In this document: positions 43,921 to 55,164 of the stretch, piece by piece | Layout of the letters: each line of letters starts with the position of its first letter | Numbering within the stretch: position 1 is the first letter of the stretch | Assembly (NCBI GenBank): GCA_022036555.1 | Contig: CM039123.1 | Coordinates: 8,619,217 to 8,683,216 of the forward strand | Source: Microstegium vimineum | Taxonomy: Eukaryota; Streptophyta; Magnoliopsida; Poales; Poaceae | Length of the DNA: 64,000 nucleotides | Direction: 5' to 3' | Notes under the pieces: model-generated | Database searches by the model: none | Seen by the model: the letters and a program-made list of their open reading frames with translations, nothing else | What the model was told of the DNA's origin: nothing | Made by a program: the position numbers and the translations under genes

Positions 43921-44216
43921 TCGAAAGTTTAGTTACGGAAGCCCTACCAACAGAATGTTCCGCGTTCGCCTAGAGAATGACACGATCATCCTGGGCTATA
44001 TTTCAGGAAAGATCCGGTCTAGCTCTATACGAATACTGATGGGGGATAGGGTCAAAATTGAAGTAAGTCGCCGCCCGACCGTATTTCTCCTGAGTTGAAA
44101 GAAAAGATAGGAAATCTCTCTTTTTAGAGTTATCGTCCCAATAAAAAAATTTCTTGTGATAGGCCCTGTTCCCGGTAAGAAATATAGTGAAATTGTCTTT
44201 CCCATTCTTTCCCCGG
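43921..44216 (+). pseudogene. Nuclear plastid insertion: infA fragment joined to petA fragment
   Basis: 43921-44071 matches the middle of plastid infA (translation factor IF-1): MFRVRLENDT, ILGYISGKIRSSSIRIL and GDRVKIEVSR are readable, after one missing base near 43949. At about 44070 it joins directly to a piece of plastid petA (cytochrome f) in the same orientation: RISPELKEKIGNLSF, a TAG where CAG (Gln) is expected, SYRPNKK, then an indel and IGPVPGKKYSEIVFPIL in a shifted frame. The two genes are far apart in grass plastomes. The DNA up to about 44340 may be a third plastid piece that I could not identify. Not expressed as plastid genes. Confidence 0.85.
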
Positions 44217-44528
44217 TAGGGTATGATTGATTAATCAATCTTTCTAATCTAATCGGGGGACTCGCACTTGATTTCGTTGCCCCAACGAATCCCATTCAAT
44301 CGTTTACTTATGGAATGAGTCCGTTGGAAAGTTCAATCAATTATATATATAGTAATTCATATAAGTAATTACATAGTAATTGTTCATCTTGCACCAATTA
44401 AATCATAATGTGGTCATGATTAGATTAAATCATATTTTTAAAGGAAAAAAAGCAAAATCATGGAACATTTTGGGCCAAGGGCCGTACAGCCTGCAGCACA
44501 GTGCACACCCCCTCCTTTTTCCAACGTA

Positions 44529-44783
44529 CTCTCCGTAAAAAAAAAAAGAGTCGTTCCCGCTTCCAAAAAGTCAACAGAATTCAACTTTAACCAACTATAT
44601 TTTACAAAATATAAATATTTATAGCATATATTTAGTATCATTAGGTAGATCTTTGAATATAATTTCATACTAAACTTATTTAGAGATATAAATGTTGTAC
44701 ACATTTTCTAAAACTCTAGTCAAAATTGAGAAAGTTTGACCCACACGATTCCCATAACGACTCTTTTTCTGGGACGGAGGGAG
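44529..44783. mobile_element. Stowaway MITE
   Basis: 255 bp flanked by TA (44527-44528 and 44784-44785). Ends CTCTCCGTAAAAAAAAAAAG and, inverted, CTCCCTCCGTCCCAGAAAAA, both then reading GAGTCGTT. AT-rich interior. It lies about 900 bp upstream of the F-box gene start. Confidence 0.85.
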
Positions 44784-45671
44784 TAACGCAAATGGCCACA
44801 TCTCTAATCTGCTCACGCTCGCACAAGCCACTACCGCCGCTGCGTGCTGCACTTGCACATGCCGCACTCTGCATGGGCACCAATGTCTTTGCCTCCACAT
44901 GCATCAGGCAGAGCCGTGCGAAGCTCCATTTCATGGCTCCTTCTGGCCCTATACAAAAGGGTTCCGGCTCCTTGAAGGCTCCTCCGATAGAGCTCCTTTG
45001 CTCAACACCGTTTGGTACAGCTCCTGCAGGAGCCCCTGCAGGAGCCCTGCCAAACAGCTACTCAGTCTTATGCATGAAATTTTTGGATCATCGTGTCCTC
45101 ATGGCTCTTGGGCTCGTGGGAATTCATTCGCTGCTGCGTGCTTCAGAAAATCTTTGGAGGCGCCCGTCAAAGCACTGGGGGAGTTGGGGGCTGTTTTCAT
45201 GTGTTCTCCGCCAAGACGAACTAACTTACCTCAAGCCGGGCCGGTTTAAGGTGAACACCAACCGAACCGGCTCGTGCACCGGTACGCCAACACTGCACGC
45301 ACGCGCATCAATCAGTACATCACCATCCACGAGCCCATGCCCATCGTGTTCGTGTCAGTCTTAACTGCCGCCTCGTTCGTTCCCCAGTCGCGCCACCGTC
45401 CGTGTCACGCTCCAGAAAAAAGAAAAGACTGCTCCGCGTCCGTCCGCGTGATCCCCCTTCGTCCTCCTTCGAGACGGGGGACCTTCTGTTTCGCATCGAA
45501 CTGGCTGGCACGGTCTGGCCGCGCATGTTGACTTGGGCGCAGCCTTTCCGGCCCCAGCCAAGCAGCGCCGTGAGAGAGACCGAGCGCAGAGAGGCTTGGG
45601 GGTCAATCATCAGATGGCTCGTTAGCGCAATAGCGCCTCTCCTCTCCCTATCCTCAGCGCCACAGCCGGGC

Positions 45672-46889
45672 ATGGCGTGCGGCGGCAGGGGCGGCACGGG
45701 GTGGTCCTCACTGCCGGCGGACCTGCTGCTCACAGTATTCGCCCTGCTCCCCTCCGACGTCGACCGCATCCGCTTCCGCGCCGTCTGCGCGGGCTGGGGC
45801 GCCGCCACGGCCGCGTGGCGCCCGCGCCCCTGGCTCGTCGGATCCCGCACCGACCGCTCCGGCCGGCGCGCCGACGCCGGCGCCATGTCGTCGTTCTGGC
45901 TCTCCCCCAGCGGCGGCCTCCTGCCCTTCTCCGCCCTCGTGCCAGCGGGGCTGGAGTACCTCTCCTCGTCCCACGGCTACCTCGCGCTCTCGGACCCGAG
46001 GATTAGCCCCAAGGCCATCCTCCTCCTCAACCCCTGCACCGGCAGGCGCGTCCACCTCCCGCCCATCGGTTTCTTCAAGGGGTGGCTCGACTTGACCACC
46101 GTCGTTCTCTCCGGCGACCCCGCCACGGCCGCCGACTGGGCCGCGGTCGCCGTCGGGTTCCCGACCACTTGCCTCGCGTACTACAGCTCCGCCACCGGGG
46201 CGTGGGCGCGGATCGACTTCAGCAGCGTGGCTGGCTACGCCGGCGTCGAGCACTACCAGGGGCGGTTCTACGTGGCCTTCAAGTCCCGGATCTGCATCTG
46301 CGAGGTCGACGGGGACGCGCCCGCGGTAATCCCGCTCGAGCACGTTGACGCGGACGGCGACTCCACCACGGACGAAGACGTCGTCGTCGACGACGACGAC
46401 GAGAGTTTCCCTTGCTGTGGGAGGCGCGTCGTCGAGACGCACCTGGTGGAGTGCGGCGGTCAGCTGCTCCTCGTCTCGGTGCACGACGACGTCGTGTACA
46501 ACTCGGACGACGACATGGCGGGCCTCGCTGTGGACGAAGGGGGAAACAAGGGCGGCAGCGGCGGGGACGCGCGTGCGGTGGAGGTGCACAGGGTGGAGTT
46601 GCTCGGGGATTGGGCGGTGCGGCTGGTGCGCGTGGTGGACATCGGCTTGAACAATCTGTTCCTGGGGCGGAATCGCGCGTTCGCGCTCTCCAGGGCGGAG
46701 TTCCCCTGCTGCCGCGCCAACTGCATATACCTCGTCGACCGGCAGGGCCACCCGGACGGGGTCGTCAGGGTGCTGGACATAGAGAGCCAGTGGGCGCGCC
46801 ACGAGGAGACCGTCTGCCCCGACGACGGCCGGCGAGGATCCTCTTCGGCAGGGTGGGCGCGCCGTGGCTGGTTCTTCCCCAACTACTAG
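45672..46889 (+). CDS. F-box/DUF295-type protein
   Basis: Intronless, 405 residues. An F-box lies near the N-terminus: WSSLPADLLLTVFALLPSDVDRIRFRAVCAGW (about residues 9-42). The body then has the pattern of grass DUF295 F-box proteins: LLNPCTGRRVHLPP, FYVAFKSRICICEVDG, ETHLVECGGQLLLVSV and a C-terminal LGRNRAFALSRAEFPCCRANCIYLVD. An acidic Asp-rich insert sits around residues 235-255. The ATG at 45672 fits the F-box position; the in-frame upstream codons from 45402 look like leader. F-box proteins act as substrate receptors of SCF ubiquitin ligases via SKP1. The substrate is unknown. DUF295 genes form large, fast-evolving families in grasses. Confidence 0.88.
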   Translation: MACGGRGGTGWSSLPADLLLTVFALLPSDVDRIRFRAVCAGWGAATAAWRPRPWLVGSRTDRSGRRADAGAMSSFWLSPSGGLLPFSALVPAGLEYLSSSHGYLALSDPRISPKAILLLNPCTGRRVHLPPIGFFKGWLDLTTVVLSGDPATAADWAAVAVGFPTTCLAYYSSATGAWARIDFSSVAGYAGVEHYQGRFYVAFKSRICICEVDGDAPAVIPLEHVDADGDSTTDEDVVVDDDDESFPCCGRRVVETHLVECGGQLLLVSVHDDVVYNSDDDMAGLAVDEGGNKGGSGGDARAVEVHRVELLGDWAVRLVRVVDIGLNNLFLGRNRAFALSRAEFPCCRANCIYLVDRQGHPDGVVRVLDIESQWARHEETVCPDDGRRGSSSAGWARRGWFFPNY

Positions 46890-47040
46890 CCAGTCTGGTC
46901 ATTACCCATGTCTTTATTATGGGTGTTTTTTTTGGGTTCATGTTTAAGACTAGACCAGACCCTTAAGGAAGGATATGTGTTTCATGGGTTTACTAATTGA
47001 TGAATACACAAGTGTTGAGACTAATATGTGTTTTGTTGTA
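46890..47040. other. 3' flank of the F-box gene
   Basis: Short AT-rich 3' region ending at TTTGTTGTA (47032-47040), the left copy of the putative target duplication of the Mutator-like element. Confidence 0.5.
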
Positions 47041-47245
47041 CACATTTCCTACATCTCAGTCGTCTAAACGGATGAAATCGTTCAGGCGACGCTCTCACGC
47101 GCGCTCCCCCCTTCTTCTACGATTCTGGTGGGGTGTAGAAGATCCGGCCGACCGGAGGAGACCGATAGGCCAGGCGGTTTAGGGCCCTGGCGGCGGCCGG
47201 GCCAGGTCGGGGCGGGGGCGTCGTTGTTGGAGAAGGGGGAGGTCG

Positions 47246-47325
47246 CCGCGAGCGCGGTAAGGTCTCGCCGGAGCTCCGCTGCCGAGCGGCAGCGGAGCTC
47301 CGGCGAGACCCAACCGCGCTCGCGG
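47246..47325. repeat. 80-bp near-perfect palindrome
   Basis: 47261-47283 and 47288-47310 are perfect 23-bp inverted copies around the 4-base loop GAGC. The outer 15 bases on each side pair at 13 positions. All are GC-rich. Confidence 0.93.
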
Positions 47326-47365
47326 TGGGGGCGCGTGCGGGAGGAAGGAGCTGAGGTTGCGCGCG

Positions 47366-48984
47366 TGAAGAATCATGACCCTAGTTGGTTTCGGTGATTA
47401 ACGACAATTAGAGATTATTATGGCTAACGTGTGTTTTGCAGAGGCTATGCGTAGCTTAGCCATAGTGATCAAGGAGAATGGGCTATAAGGGTCATCACTT
47501 AGCCCCCAAGATGGATATCGTTTCGGTTTTTAAGGAGACATGATGAAGACCCTAGAATGATAGGCTAAGTGCCATAAGGAGATGAAGGACACTTAGAATT
47601 AGATAGGGCTTCTCTTTTTACCTTTGACCGTACTATTAAGAGGGGTTGAGACTAGTAGCTTGACTTAGGAAAGCTTCATGTTTAGGTGTGGTGCACACTT
47701 GACTTCCTTAGCTCTAAGCAAGCCTATGGTGACCGTAAGATAGCCTAGAACAACTTCCATATTCATCGCGACGAAAAACGGAGTTGTCAAAATTATTTTC
47801 TGGGCGTCGGACGCTCCTGGCAGGGGCGCCGGACGCTGTCCGTCGCGTCGGACAAAGGCGCCGGACGCTGGGTGGTTGAGTCCACAGCGTCCGTCGGCCT
47901 TCCAGAGAGGTTGTTTTCTGGCTAAGTTTTTCAGGGTGCGTCGGACGCTGTCCGTCGGCCAGGCGTCGGACGCTGTCCGTCGGCCAGGCGTCGGACGCTG
48001 CGAAGAGCGTCCGTCGACCTTCCAGAGAGGGTGTTTTTCAACCCTAGCCAAAATTCAGCGTCGGACGCTGTGGCTGAGCGTCCGTCGCCCAGTGACGTAG
48101 CGTCCGTCGCTGGGAACAGTGTGTCAGAACTAGCCGTTAGAAAGAGGCGTCGGACCGTCCGTCGCCTCAACTATGAACAGAAACTAGCCGTTGGGCATGC
48201 GACGGACCGTCCGTCGCCTAGTCGACGGAGCGTCTGTCGCCAACTTAAAATGCCAGCCCGAGGCAGTTTTCAGAGGGTCTATTTATAGCCCCTCCCACTT
48301 CTCTCCCACCTTGCCTTTGCTCATTTGAGTTGCTGAGTGTGTTGAGAAGGTTGGGAAGAGAGCAAGAACCCTAGAGAGAGAGAGAGTGATTCGCGAATCC
48401 ATCCATCCTCTCTCTAGTTCATCCAAGAGTTCAAGTGTGCATCCTCTAGTTGTGAAGCTTGAGTGAGTCAAGCGAAGGTCGAGGCTTGTTACTCTTGGTG
48501 ATCGACATCACCTAGACGGTCCGGTGGTGCTCGGAGGAAGGTGATCGTCGGAAGATTGTCGGCGGCCCTTCTCCATCGACGTTGTGATCGGTTGTGGGCG
48601 ATTCACCGAGCCAGAGTAGCGAAGAATCAGCCCGTAGAGAGCACTCATCCCTTGCGCGGGATTGAGTGGGAGCTATACCTTGCGAGGTGCTCCAACGAGG
48701 ACTAGGGGGGAGTGTCGACTCCTCGATACCTCGGCAAAACATCGCCGTGTCAAGCATCTCTTTCCCTAGCCTTTATTACCACATTACTTTCCGCACTTGT
48801 CTTTCAATTCATACTAGAATTGTGTAGGAAGTTTTCGTTTTCCATTGCCTTGTTACCGCTTTCTAGCTAGGACACACAAGCGGTAGGCACTAGGGGGTTA
48901 ATTGGCTCTTTATAGGTTTAATTCTTGTTTAGAAATTAAAAAGAGCCCAATTCACCCCCCCTCTTGGACATCTTGATCCTTTCA
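47366..48984 (+). repeat. 5' LTR of the full-length Sirevirus
   Basis: 1,619 bp, TGAAGAATCATG...GATCCTTTCA. 47800-48240 is packed with GCGTCGGACGC, GCGTCCGTCGC and similar palindromic motifs, just upstream of the TATA-like CTATTTATAGCC at 48279. It has about one 25-bp repeat unit and one 22-bp unit more than the 3' copy. Confidence 0.95.
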
Positions 48985-48986
48985 AT

Positions 48987-48998
48987 TGGTATCAGAGC
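48987..48998 (+). other. Primer-binding site of the full-length Sirevirus
   Basis: TGGTATCAGAGC, an exact complement of the initiator tRNA-Met 3' end, two bases after the LTR. Confidence 0.93.
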
Positions 48999-49036
48999 AA
49001 GGTTGCTCTAAATTAGGCTTCACCGCCTAGAGCAAG

Positions 49037-51453
49037 ATGTCCCATGGGGATGGACCACCTCCCATGTTCGATGCAGACGACTTTCCTTATTGGAAAGTTC
49101 GTATGGAGGCCTATTTAGAGGCCGTTGACATGGGCGTGCTCCAAGCCGCCACAAAGGGAGGTACTCTCTTCGCGGAGGACCTTAACTTTGAGAAGCACAA
49201 TGCCAAGGCAAAGAACATACTCTTTCGTGGCATTAGCAAGGATGTCTTCAACCGAGTGCGTAATGCCAAAGACGCATTTGAGTTGTGGACCACTATTTGT
49301 GCACTTCACGAAGGCACAAAGAGTGAGCGTGAAGAACGCTATCACTTGGTTATGGCTAAGCTCAATTCTTTCTCTATGCATGCAAATGAAAATGCAAATG
49401 AAATGTACTCACGTCTCAACATTATTGTAGAGGAATTGAATGGGCTCGGTCTCAACCAAATGGAACCGGCCGATGTGGTACGCAAGATTCTTTGTGTCTT
49501 GCCCATTGAGAAGTATGGCCACATCGTCACGGTGCTTCACCAAGGAGATCTCTCCGCCGCTACACCAACACAAATTTTGGGCAAGATCAATGCCCATGAG
49601 ATGTACATGAAGATTGGTGATGGTGGCTCATCTTCCTCCTCCAAGAAGAAAGAAAAAGAGAAGGAGGAAAAGAAGGACTTGGCACTCAAGGCATCCTCCT
49701 CGGAGAAGCACAAGATGCAAGTCATGTATGAGAGCACAAGCGATGATGATGATGACGATGATCTCGCTCTCATGGTGAAGAAAACAACCAAGATGTTGAA
49801 GAAGCTAAGCAAGAATGGAGTCAAGTTTGACTCAAAGAAGAAAAAATTCTTCACAAGCTCTTCAAGAAAGCCCCTCTCCAAGATGGATTGCTACAATTGT
49901 GGCAAACTTGGACACTTGGCTCATGCTTGCCCCGAAGAAAAGAAAGACAAGTACAAGAACAAGAAAGTTAACAACAATTTCAAGTACAACAAGGGCAACA
50001 AGGTTGAGTCAAGTGATGAGGAGAAGAAGGATGACAAACCATTCAAAAAGAAGAAGAACTTCAACTTCCACAAGAAGAAGAAGAATGGCAAAGCCTACAT
50101 TGTTGGTGATTGGCTCACCGACATTGAAGACTCAAGTGACTCATCCGGAGATGAAAGTGAAGAAGAGAAGGTGGCCGCCTTGGTGATTAGTTCATCTACT
50201 CCACCGCCACCCCCTCCATCATCTCCGGGTTCATCCTCTACACACCTATGCCTCATGGCTAAAGGTGACAAAAAGGTACAAAAAGAGGATAGTGATGATG
50301 AGGCTAGCTCTAGTGATGATAGTGATGATGAGTTTGAGGCACCTTCCTATGATGAGCTAATTGAAATTTGCAATAAATACACTAAGCTCATTAGGAAGTA
50401 TAAAGGCAAAAGTGAATCACTAGAAAAAGCCAATAGTAACTTGCATCCTAAGCTTGATGACTTGACTAGTGCTAATGATGAATTGAAGCTTGAGAACAAA
50501 TCTCTCTCATCTAGCACTAGGAGCTCAAAGCCTCACTCAAGCAAGCAAATGAGAAACATGATAAGCTTGAGAGGTCAACACAAGAGCTCCAATCAAGATA
50601 TAACTTGCTAAAAGATGACTACAACCAAGTTAAAAATGAACATGGCACACTTGTGATAGCTAATGAATTGCTTTCAAATGATCTTGCTACACATGTTGCT
50701 ATTAACCCGGTTGTTAAGTGTGATATAGCTACTTCTTGTGAGGACTTGCTTGATGAAGTTGCTAGTGAGCAAAATGCTAAGTGCAAGGGCAAGAAGGTAG
50801 TTGAGGCCGACAAGCATGATGACTATGTGAAGATGAGGCAAGAAAACTCCAAGCTCAAGGAAGAGTTAATCAACCTCAAGGCAAACAAGCCACTCACTAT
50901 CAAGTCGGCCAAACAAGATGACAAAGATGCAATGACCTTGATCAAGTCTCTCAAAGAGGAAAATGCAAAGCTCAAGGTTGAGAAGATCAAGCTTACAAGT
51001 GGATTGGAGAAGTTCACCAAGGGCCACAATCTTCAAAGTGAGCTCTTGATGAACACTATCATGAAGACCGACAAGACCGGCATTGGGTTCAAGGAAAACC
51101 AAATCATGAAGGCCAAGGTCAAGATAGAAGACAAGAACTATTACAAAAACAAGGCTATGAGAAGCAACTATGACACACCAAAGCTCAAATCCAAGAAGTG
51201 CTTTGGATGTGGTCAAGAGGGTCACCTTCAATCCCAATGCAAGACTCCACCTCCCAAGACCTTGCCCAAGCACATAAGGCCTTTCGCTCATGATGCACAC
51301 TTCATCATCAACAAAGACTCTAAGGGTAGACCTCAAGTTGTATTTCTCGGTCCAAAGATGAAGAATAAACCCAAAGTGCTATGGGTTGCTAAGGAGTTGG
51401 TGGACAAGGCTATGGGACCTCGCCAAGTGTGGGTTCCCAAACAACAAGGTTAA
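49037..51453 (+). pseudogene. Sirevirus gag with two zinc knuckles, one-base deletion
   Basis: Starts MSHGDGPPPMFDADDFPYWKVRMEAYL, a gag core of the UBN2/copia type. The first zinc knuckle CYNCGKLGHLAHAC is at about residue 284, within a very Lys/Ser/Asp-rich region. The frame of the first part ends at 50611. A deletion in an A-pair at about 50519 shifts it, and the proper frame continues as a coiled coil (SLKQANEKHDKLERS, then 50605 onward) with a second knuckle CFGCGQEGHLQSQC (about 51201) to TAA at 51451-51453. Large two-knuckle gags are usual in Sireviruses. Forms the particle shell and binds RNA. Confidence 0.9.
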
Positions 51454-51474
51454 CTCCAAGTTGCTTGTGTGTAG

Positions 51475-52722
51475 GTGAACTACAAGACCGGTGGAAGTCA
51501 TTGGGTGATTGATAGTGTATGCACTCAACATATGACCGGTGACTCCCGGATGTTCACCACACTTGAGGAAGATTGTGAAGGGCAAGACAAAATTACCTTT
51601 GGGGACAATTCAAAAGGCAAAGTGCAAGGTCTAGGCAAAGTGGCAATCTCAAATGATCAATCAATATCAAATGTCTTGCTAGTACAATCATTGAGCTTCA
51701 ACTTGCTATCGGTGGGACAACTATGTGATCTTGGTTTCCGATGTCTCTTCACTCCAAATGAGGTAGTTGTGTCCAAAATTGAAGATTCATCATTGATATT
51801 CAAAGGGTTTCGGCACAACAATCTCTACCTAGTGGACTTCACCTCAAATGAAGCTAGTTTGCAAACATGTCTTTTCTCCAAGAGTTATTTGGGTTGGCTA
51901 TGGCATAGAAGATTAGCACATGTGGGAATGTCAACTTTGAAGAAGCTTGTCAAGAAGGAATTGGTTAGAGGTGTGAAGGATGTGGTGTTTGAGAAAGACA
52001 AACTTTGTAGTGCATGTCAAGCCGGCAAGCAAGTAGCAAACACTCATCCAACCAAAGCTTTCATGTCAACCTCAAGAGTTTTAGAGCTACTCCACATGGA
52101 TCTATTTGGACCTACCACCTATGCTAGCCTTGGCGGCAATCTCTTTTGTTTGGTGGTAGTTGATGACTACTCTAGATACACTTGGGTGTTCTTTCTTCAA
52201 GACAAGGGAGAAACTCAATCAATATTCAAGAAGTTTGCAACTAGAGCCCAAAATGAGTTTGATGTGAAGATCAAGAAGATAAGAAGTGACAATGGGACCG
52301 AGTTTGTGAACACCAAGATTGAAGACTATTGTGATGAAGTTGGAATCAAGCATGAAGTATCCGCCACCTATACTCCTCAACAAAATGGTGTAGTAGAGAG
52401 GAAGAACCGGACACTTATCACACTTGCAAGATCAATGCTTGATGAATACAACACCCCCGAGAAGTTTTGGGCCGAAGCAATCAACACCGCATGCTATGCG
52501 GCTAACCGGCTATTTGTCCAAAGGCTTCTCAAGAAGACCCCCTATGAGCTTGTGAATGGAAAGAAACCGGATATATCCTTTTTCCGAGTGTTTGGTTGCA
52601 AAGTGTACATCTACAAGAAGCGCCAACACTTGGGCAAGTTCCAAAGAAGATGTTTCTTAGTTTGGTATTCACTTAAATCCAAGGCATACCGTGTATTTAA
52701 CAAAGCCACCGGGCTTAGTTGA
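51475..52722 (+). pseudogene. Sirevirus pol part 1: protease and integrase
   Basis: Same frame as the end of gag, separated by TAA (51451) and TAG (51472). The protease motif reads WVIDSVCTQHMTGDSRM; copia proteases have DSG, so Gly is Val (GTA at 51517-51519). Integrase has the HHCC finger (WHRRLAHVGMS...CSACQAGK), then LLHMDLFGP, VVDDYSRYTWVFFL, IRSDNGTEFVN and TYTPQQNGVVERKNRTL, giving an intact D, D, E set. One extra G in 52711-52713 ends the frame at TGA 52720; pol continues in the next frame. Confidence 0.92.
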
Positions 52723-54697
52723 AGAAACGTATGACTTGGAGTTTGATGAAACTAATGGCTCTCAAGAAGAGCATGAAAATCTTGATGATGTAGGTGATGA
52801 ACCCTTGAGGGAGGCAATGAAGAACATGCCAATTGGTGCTATCAACCCACAAGAGGTGGAAGAAGTTGAAGATGAAGCAAATCAAGATCCTTCTCCACCT
52901 CACACGCCTCAAGTTGATGAAGAAGATCAAGTGAGGGAAGCTCAAGAAGACACTCACATCCCTCAAGATGAAGCCGAGGCCAAAGCAAGCAATGTTGAAG
53001 CACCGCAACCTCCTCCTCAAGAGATAAATAGAAGATCTACACCTATGCTTCAAGCACATCCTCAAGACCTCATCATAGGGAGTCCATCAAGGGGGGTAAC
53101 AACACGATCTAAACTTGCTTCTTATGTTGAACATCACTCCTTTGTTTCCTTTGTTGAGCCTTCTAGTGTGGAGGATGCACTTGCGGATCCGGATAGGGTG
53201 AACGCCATGCACGAAGAGTTGAACAACTTCACCCGGAACGAAGTGTGGACACTAGTAGAAAAGCCCAAAGGAGCAAGAATCATTGGCACCAAGTGGGTGT
53301 TTAGGAACAAGCAAGATGATCAAGGCGTGGTTGTGAGAAACAAGGCAAGATTGGTGGCAAAGGGGTTCTCCCAAGTTGAAGGCTTGGATTTTGGGGAGAC
53401 CTTTGCACCGGTTGCAAGACTAGAAGCCATTCGTATCCTTTTGGCATATGCTTCACACCATAAAATGAAACTTTTTCAAATGGATGTGAAGAGTGCCTTT
53501 CTTAATGGTTTCATTAATGAACTTGTTTTTGTCTCACAACCTCCCGGGTTTGAAGACCCAAATTGTCCTAATCATGTGTATAGGTTGTCCAAGGCACTCT
53601 ATGGATTGAAGCAAGCTCCAAGAGCTTGGTATGAGAGGCTAAGGGACTTCCTACTCAAGAAGGGCTTCAAGATCGGGAAAGTGGATACCACACTCTTCAC
53701 CAAGGTGCTAGATGGAGAGATCTTTGTTTGCCAAGTATATGTCGATGACATTATATTTGGGTCAACAAACCAAGGTCATAGCAAGGAATTTGGTGCATTG
53801 ATGTCCAAGGAGTTCGAGATGTCGATGATTGGCGAGCTAACCTTCTTCCTAGGCTTCCAAGTGAAGCAATTGAGGGAGGGCACCTTCATATCTCAAGAGA
53901 AGTACACTTATGATGTGCTCAAGAAATTCAAAATGAAGGATTGCAAGCCAATCAAGACCCCAATGCCTACTAATGGGCATCTCGATCTCGATGAGGCAGG
54001 TAAACCGATCGACCAAACTCTTTATCGTTCTATGATCGGTAGTTTACTTTACCTCACCGCTTCTAGGTCAGATATCATGTTTAGTGTGTGTATGTGTGCT
54101 AGGTTTCAAGCAAACCCTAAGGAGTCGCATCTTTGTGCGGTTAAAAGAATCCTTAGGTACTTAAGGCACACCCCTAGCATGGGTCTTTGGTATCCCAAAG
54201 GAGCTCCCTTCCAACTAGTTGGCTATTCCGATTCGGATTACGCCGGGTGTAAGGTTGATAGGAAGAGTACCTCCGGCGGGTGCCACATGCTAGGAAGATC
54301 TCTTGTTTCTTGGTCCTCAAAGAAGCAAAATAGTGTGGCATTGTCAACCGCCGAGGCGGAATACATTGCCATGGGAGCAAGTTGTGCACAAATCTTATAT
54401 ATGACCCAAACACTCTTTGATTACGGCGTGTTTTTAAAATAAGTTCCACTCTTGTGTGATAATGAAAGCGCCGTAAAGCTTGCAAACAACCCGGTTCAAC
54501 ACTCTCGCACCAAGCACATAGATATTCGCCATCACTTTCTTAGATATCATGTGGCTAGGAAAGACATAACACTAGTTGGAGTTAAGAGCGAAGAGCAATT
54601 GGCGGATATCTTCACTAAACCACTCGATGAAACAACCTTTTGTAGGTTGAGAAGCGAGTTAAATGTGCTTGATCACTCTAATTTCACTAAAAGATGA
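52715..54697 (+). pseudogene. Sirevirus pol part 2: reverse transcriptase and RNase H
   Basis: Following the frameshift: an acidic, Pro-rich linker, then reverse transcriptase with EVWTLVEKPKGARIIGTKWVF, ARLVAKGFSQVEGLDFGETFAPV, MDVKSAFLNGFI, LYGLKQAPRAWYERL and the catalytic VYVDDIIFGS (about 53736). RNase H follows with GYSDSDYAGC, STAEAEYIAMGASC, CDNESAVKLANNPVQHS and LADIFTKPLDE. TAA at 54440-54442 after GVFLK interrupts it, where CAA (Gln) is expected. The frame then stays open to 54697. Gag-pol order protease-integrase-RT-RNase H is diagnostic of Ty1/copia. Confidence 0.93.
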
Positions 54698-55164
54698 TCT
54701 TGTGTGAACCATGCATTCATATGTAATATAACTGTTTAATATGGTAATGCACATAGGCTTGGCTAACGCGGTTAAGATAACCGCCCTCAAAGCGTGTGAC
54801 AAAGCTTAACCGCGGTTCAAACTTGCAAGCAACCTAGATTCACTTTTTGTATTGCATAGCATATGCATGTGTGTTGTTTGCCCTTTCTCTTTGGTTAAGT
54901 TTCTTGAGCATCCTTTATGATAATCCACTTAGGGGGAGCATTTCAAGCTCAAATCACTCAACTACCCCTCTTGTGGCCATATGAGTTCTCCTTGGCGCTT
55001 CCATTCGAATATTTTTGAGCTAAAAACTAAATTTAAGCCTACGGCAAACTATTTGAAAATGAGTGTTTGAGAGATGGTTCTCATATCAAGTCCAATCAAG
55101 TGTTATTTGGATCTTATTGGGATTGGAACTTGGTTGGGAGAAAGACGCAAAAAGAAAATTTGAA
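54698..55164 (+). other. Spacer after pol
   Basis: Non-coding AT-rich segment with a purine-rich island (AGGGGGAGCA at about 54931), similar in place and sequence to those after pol in the plus-strand Sirevirus at 24679-25110. Confidence 0.6.

Noticed and set aside
43921..44071. A functional nuclear infA gene
   Set aside because: It is an internal fragment with a base missing, no start, no transit peptide, and direct fusion to a petA fragment.
45003..45056. hAT-type MITE at CCGTTTGGTACAGCTCCTGC...GCCAAACAGC
   Set aside because: The inverted motif is suggestive of known grass MITE ends, but the segment is only about 50 bp and no 8-bp duplication is visible.
45708..46802. Long minus-strand ORF (364 codons) opposite the F-box gene
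   Set aside because: It is a shadow of a GC-rich codon pattern. The plus frame has a clear F-box and DUF295 motifs.
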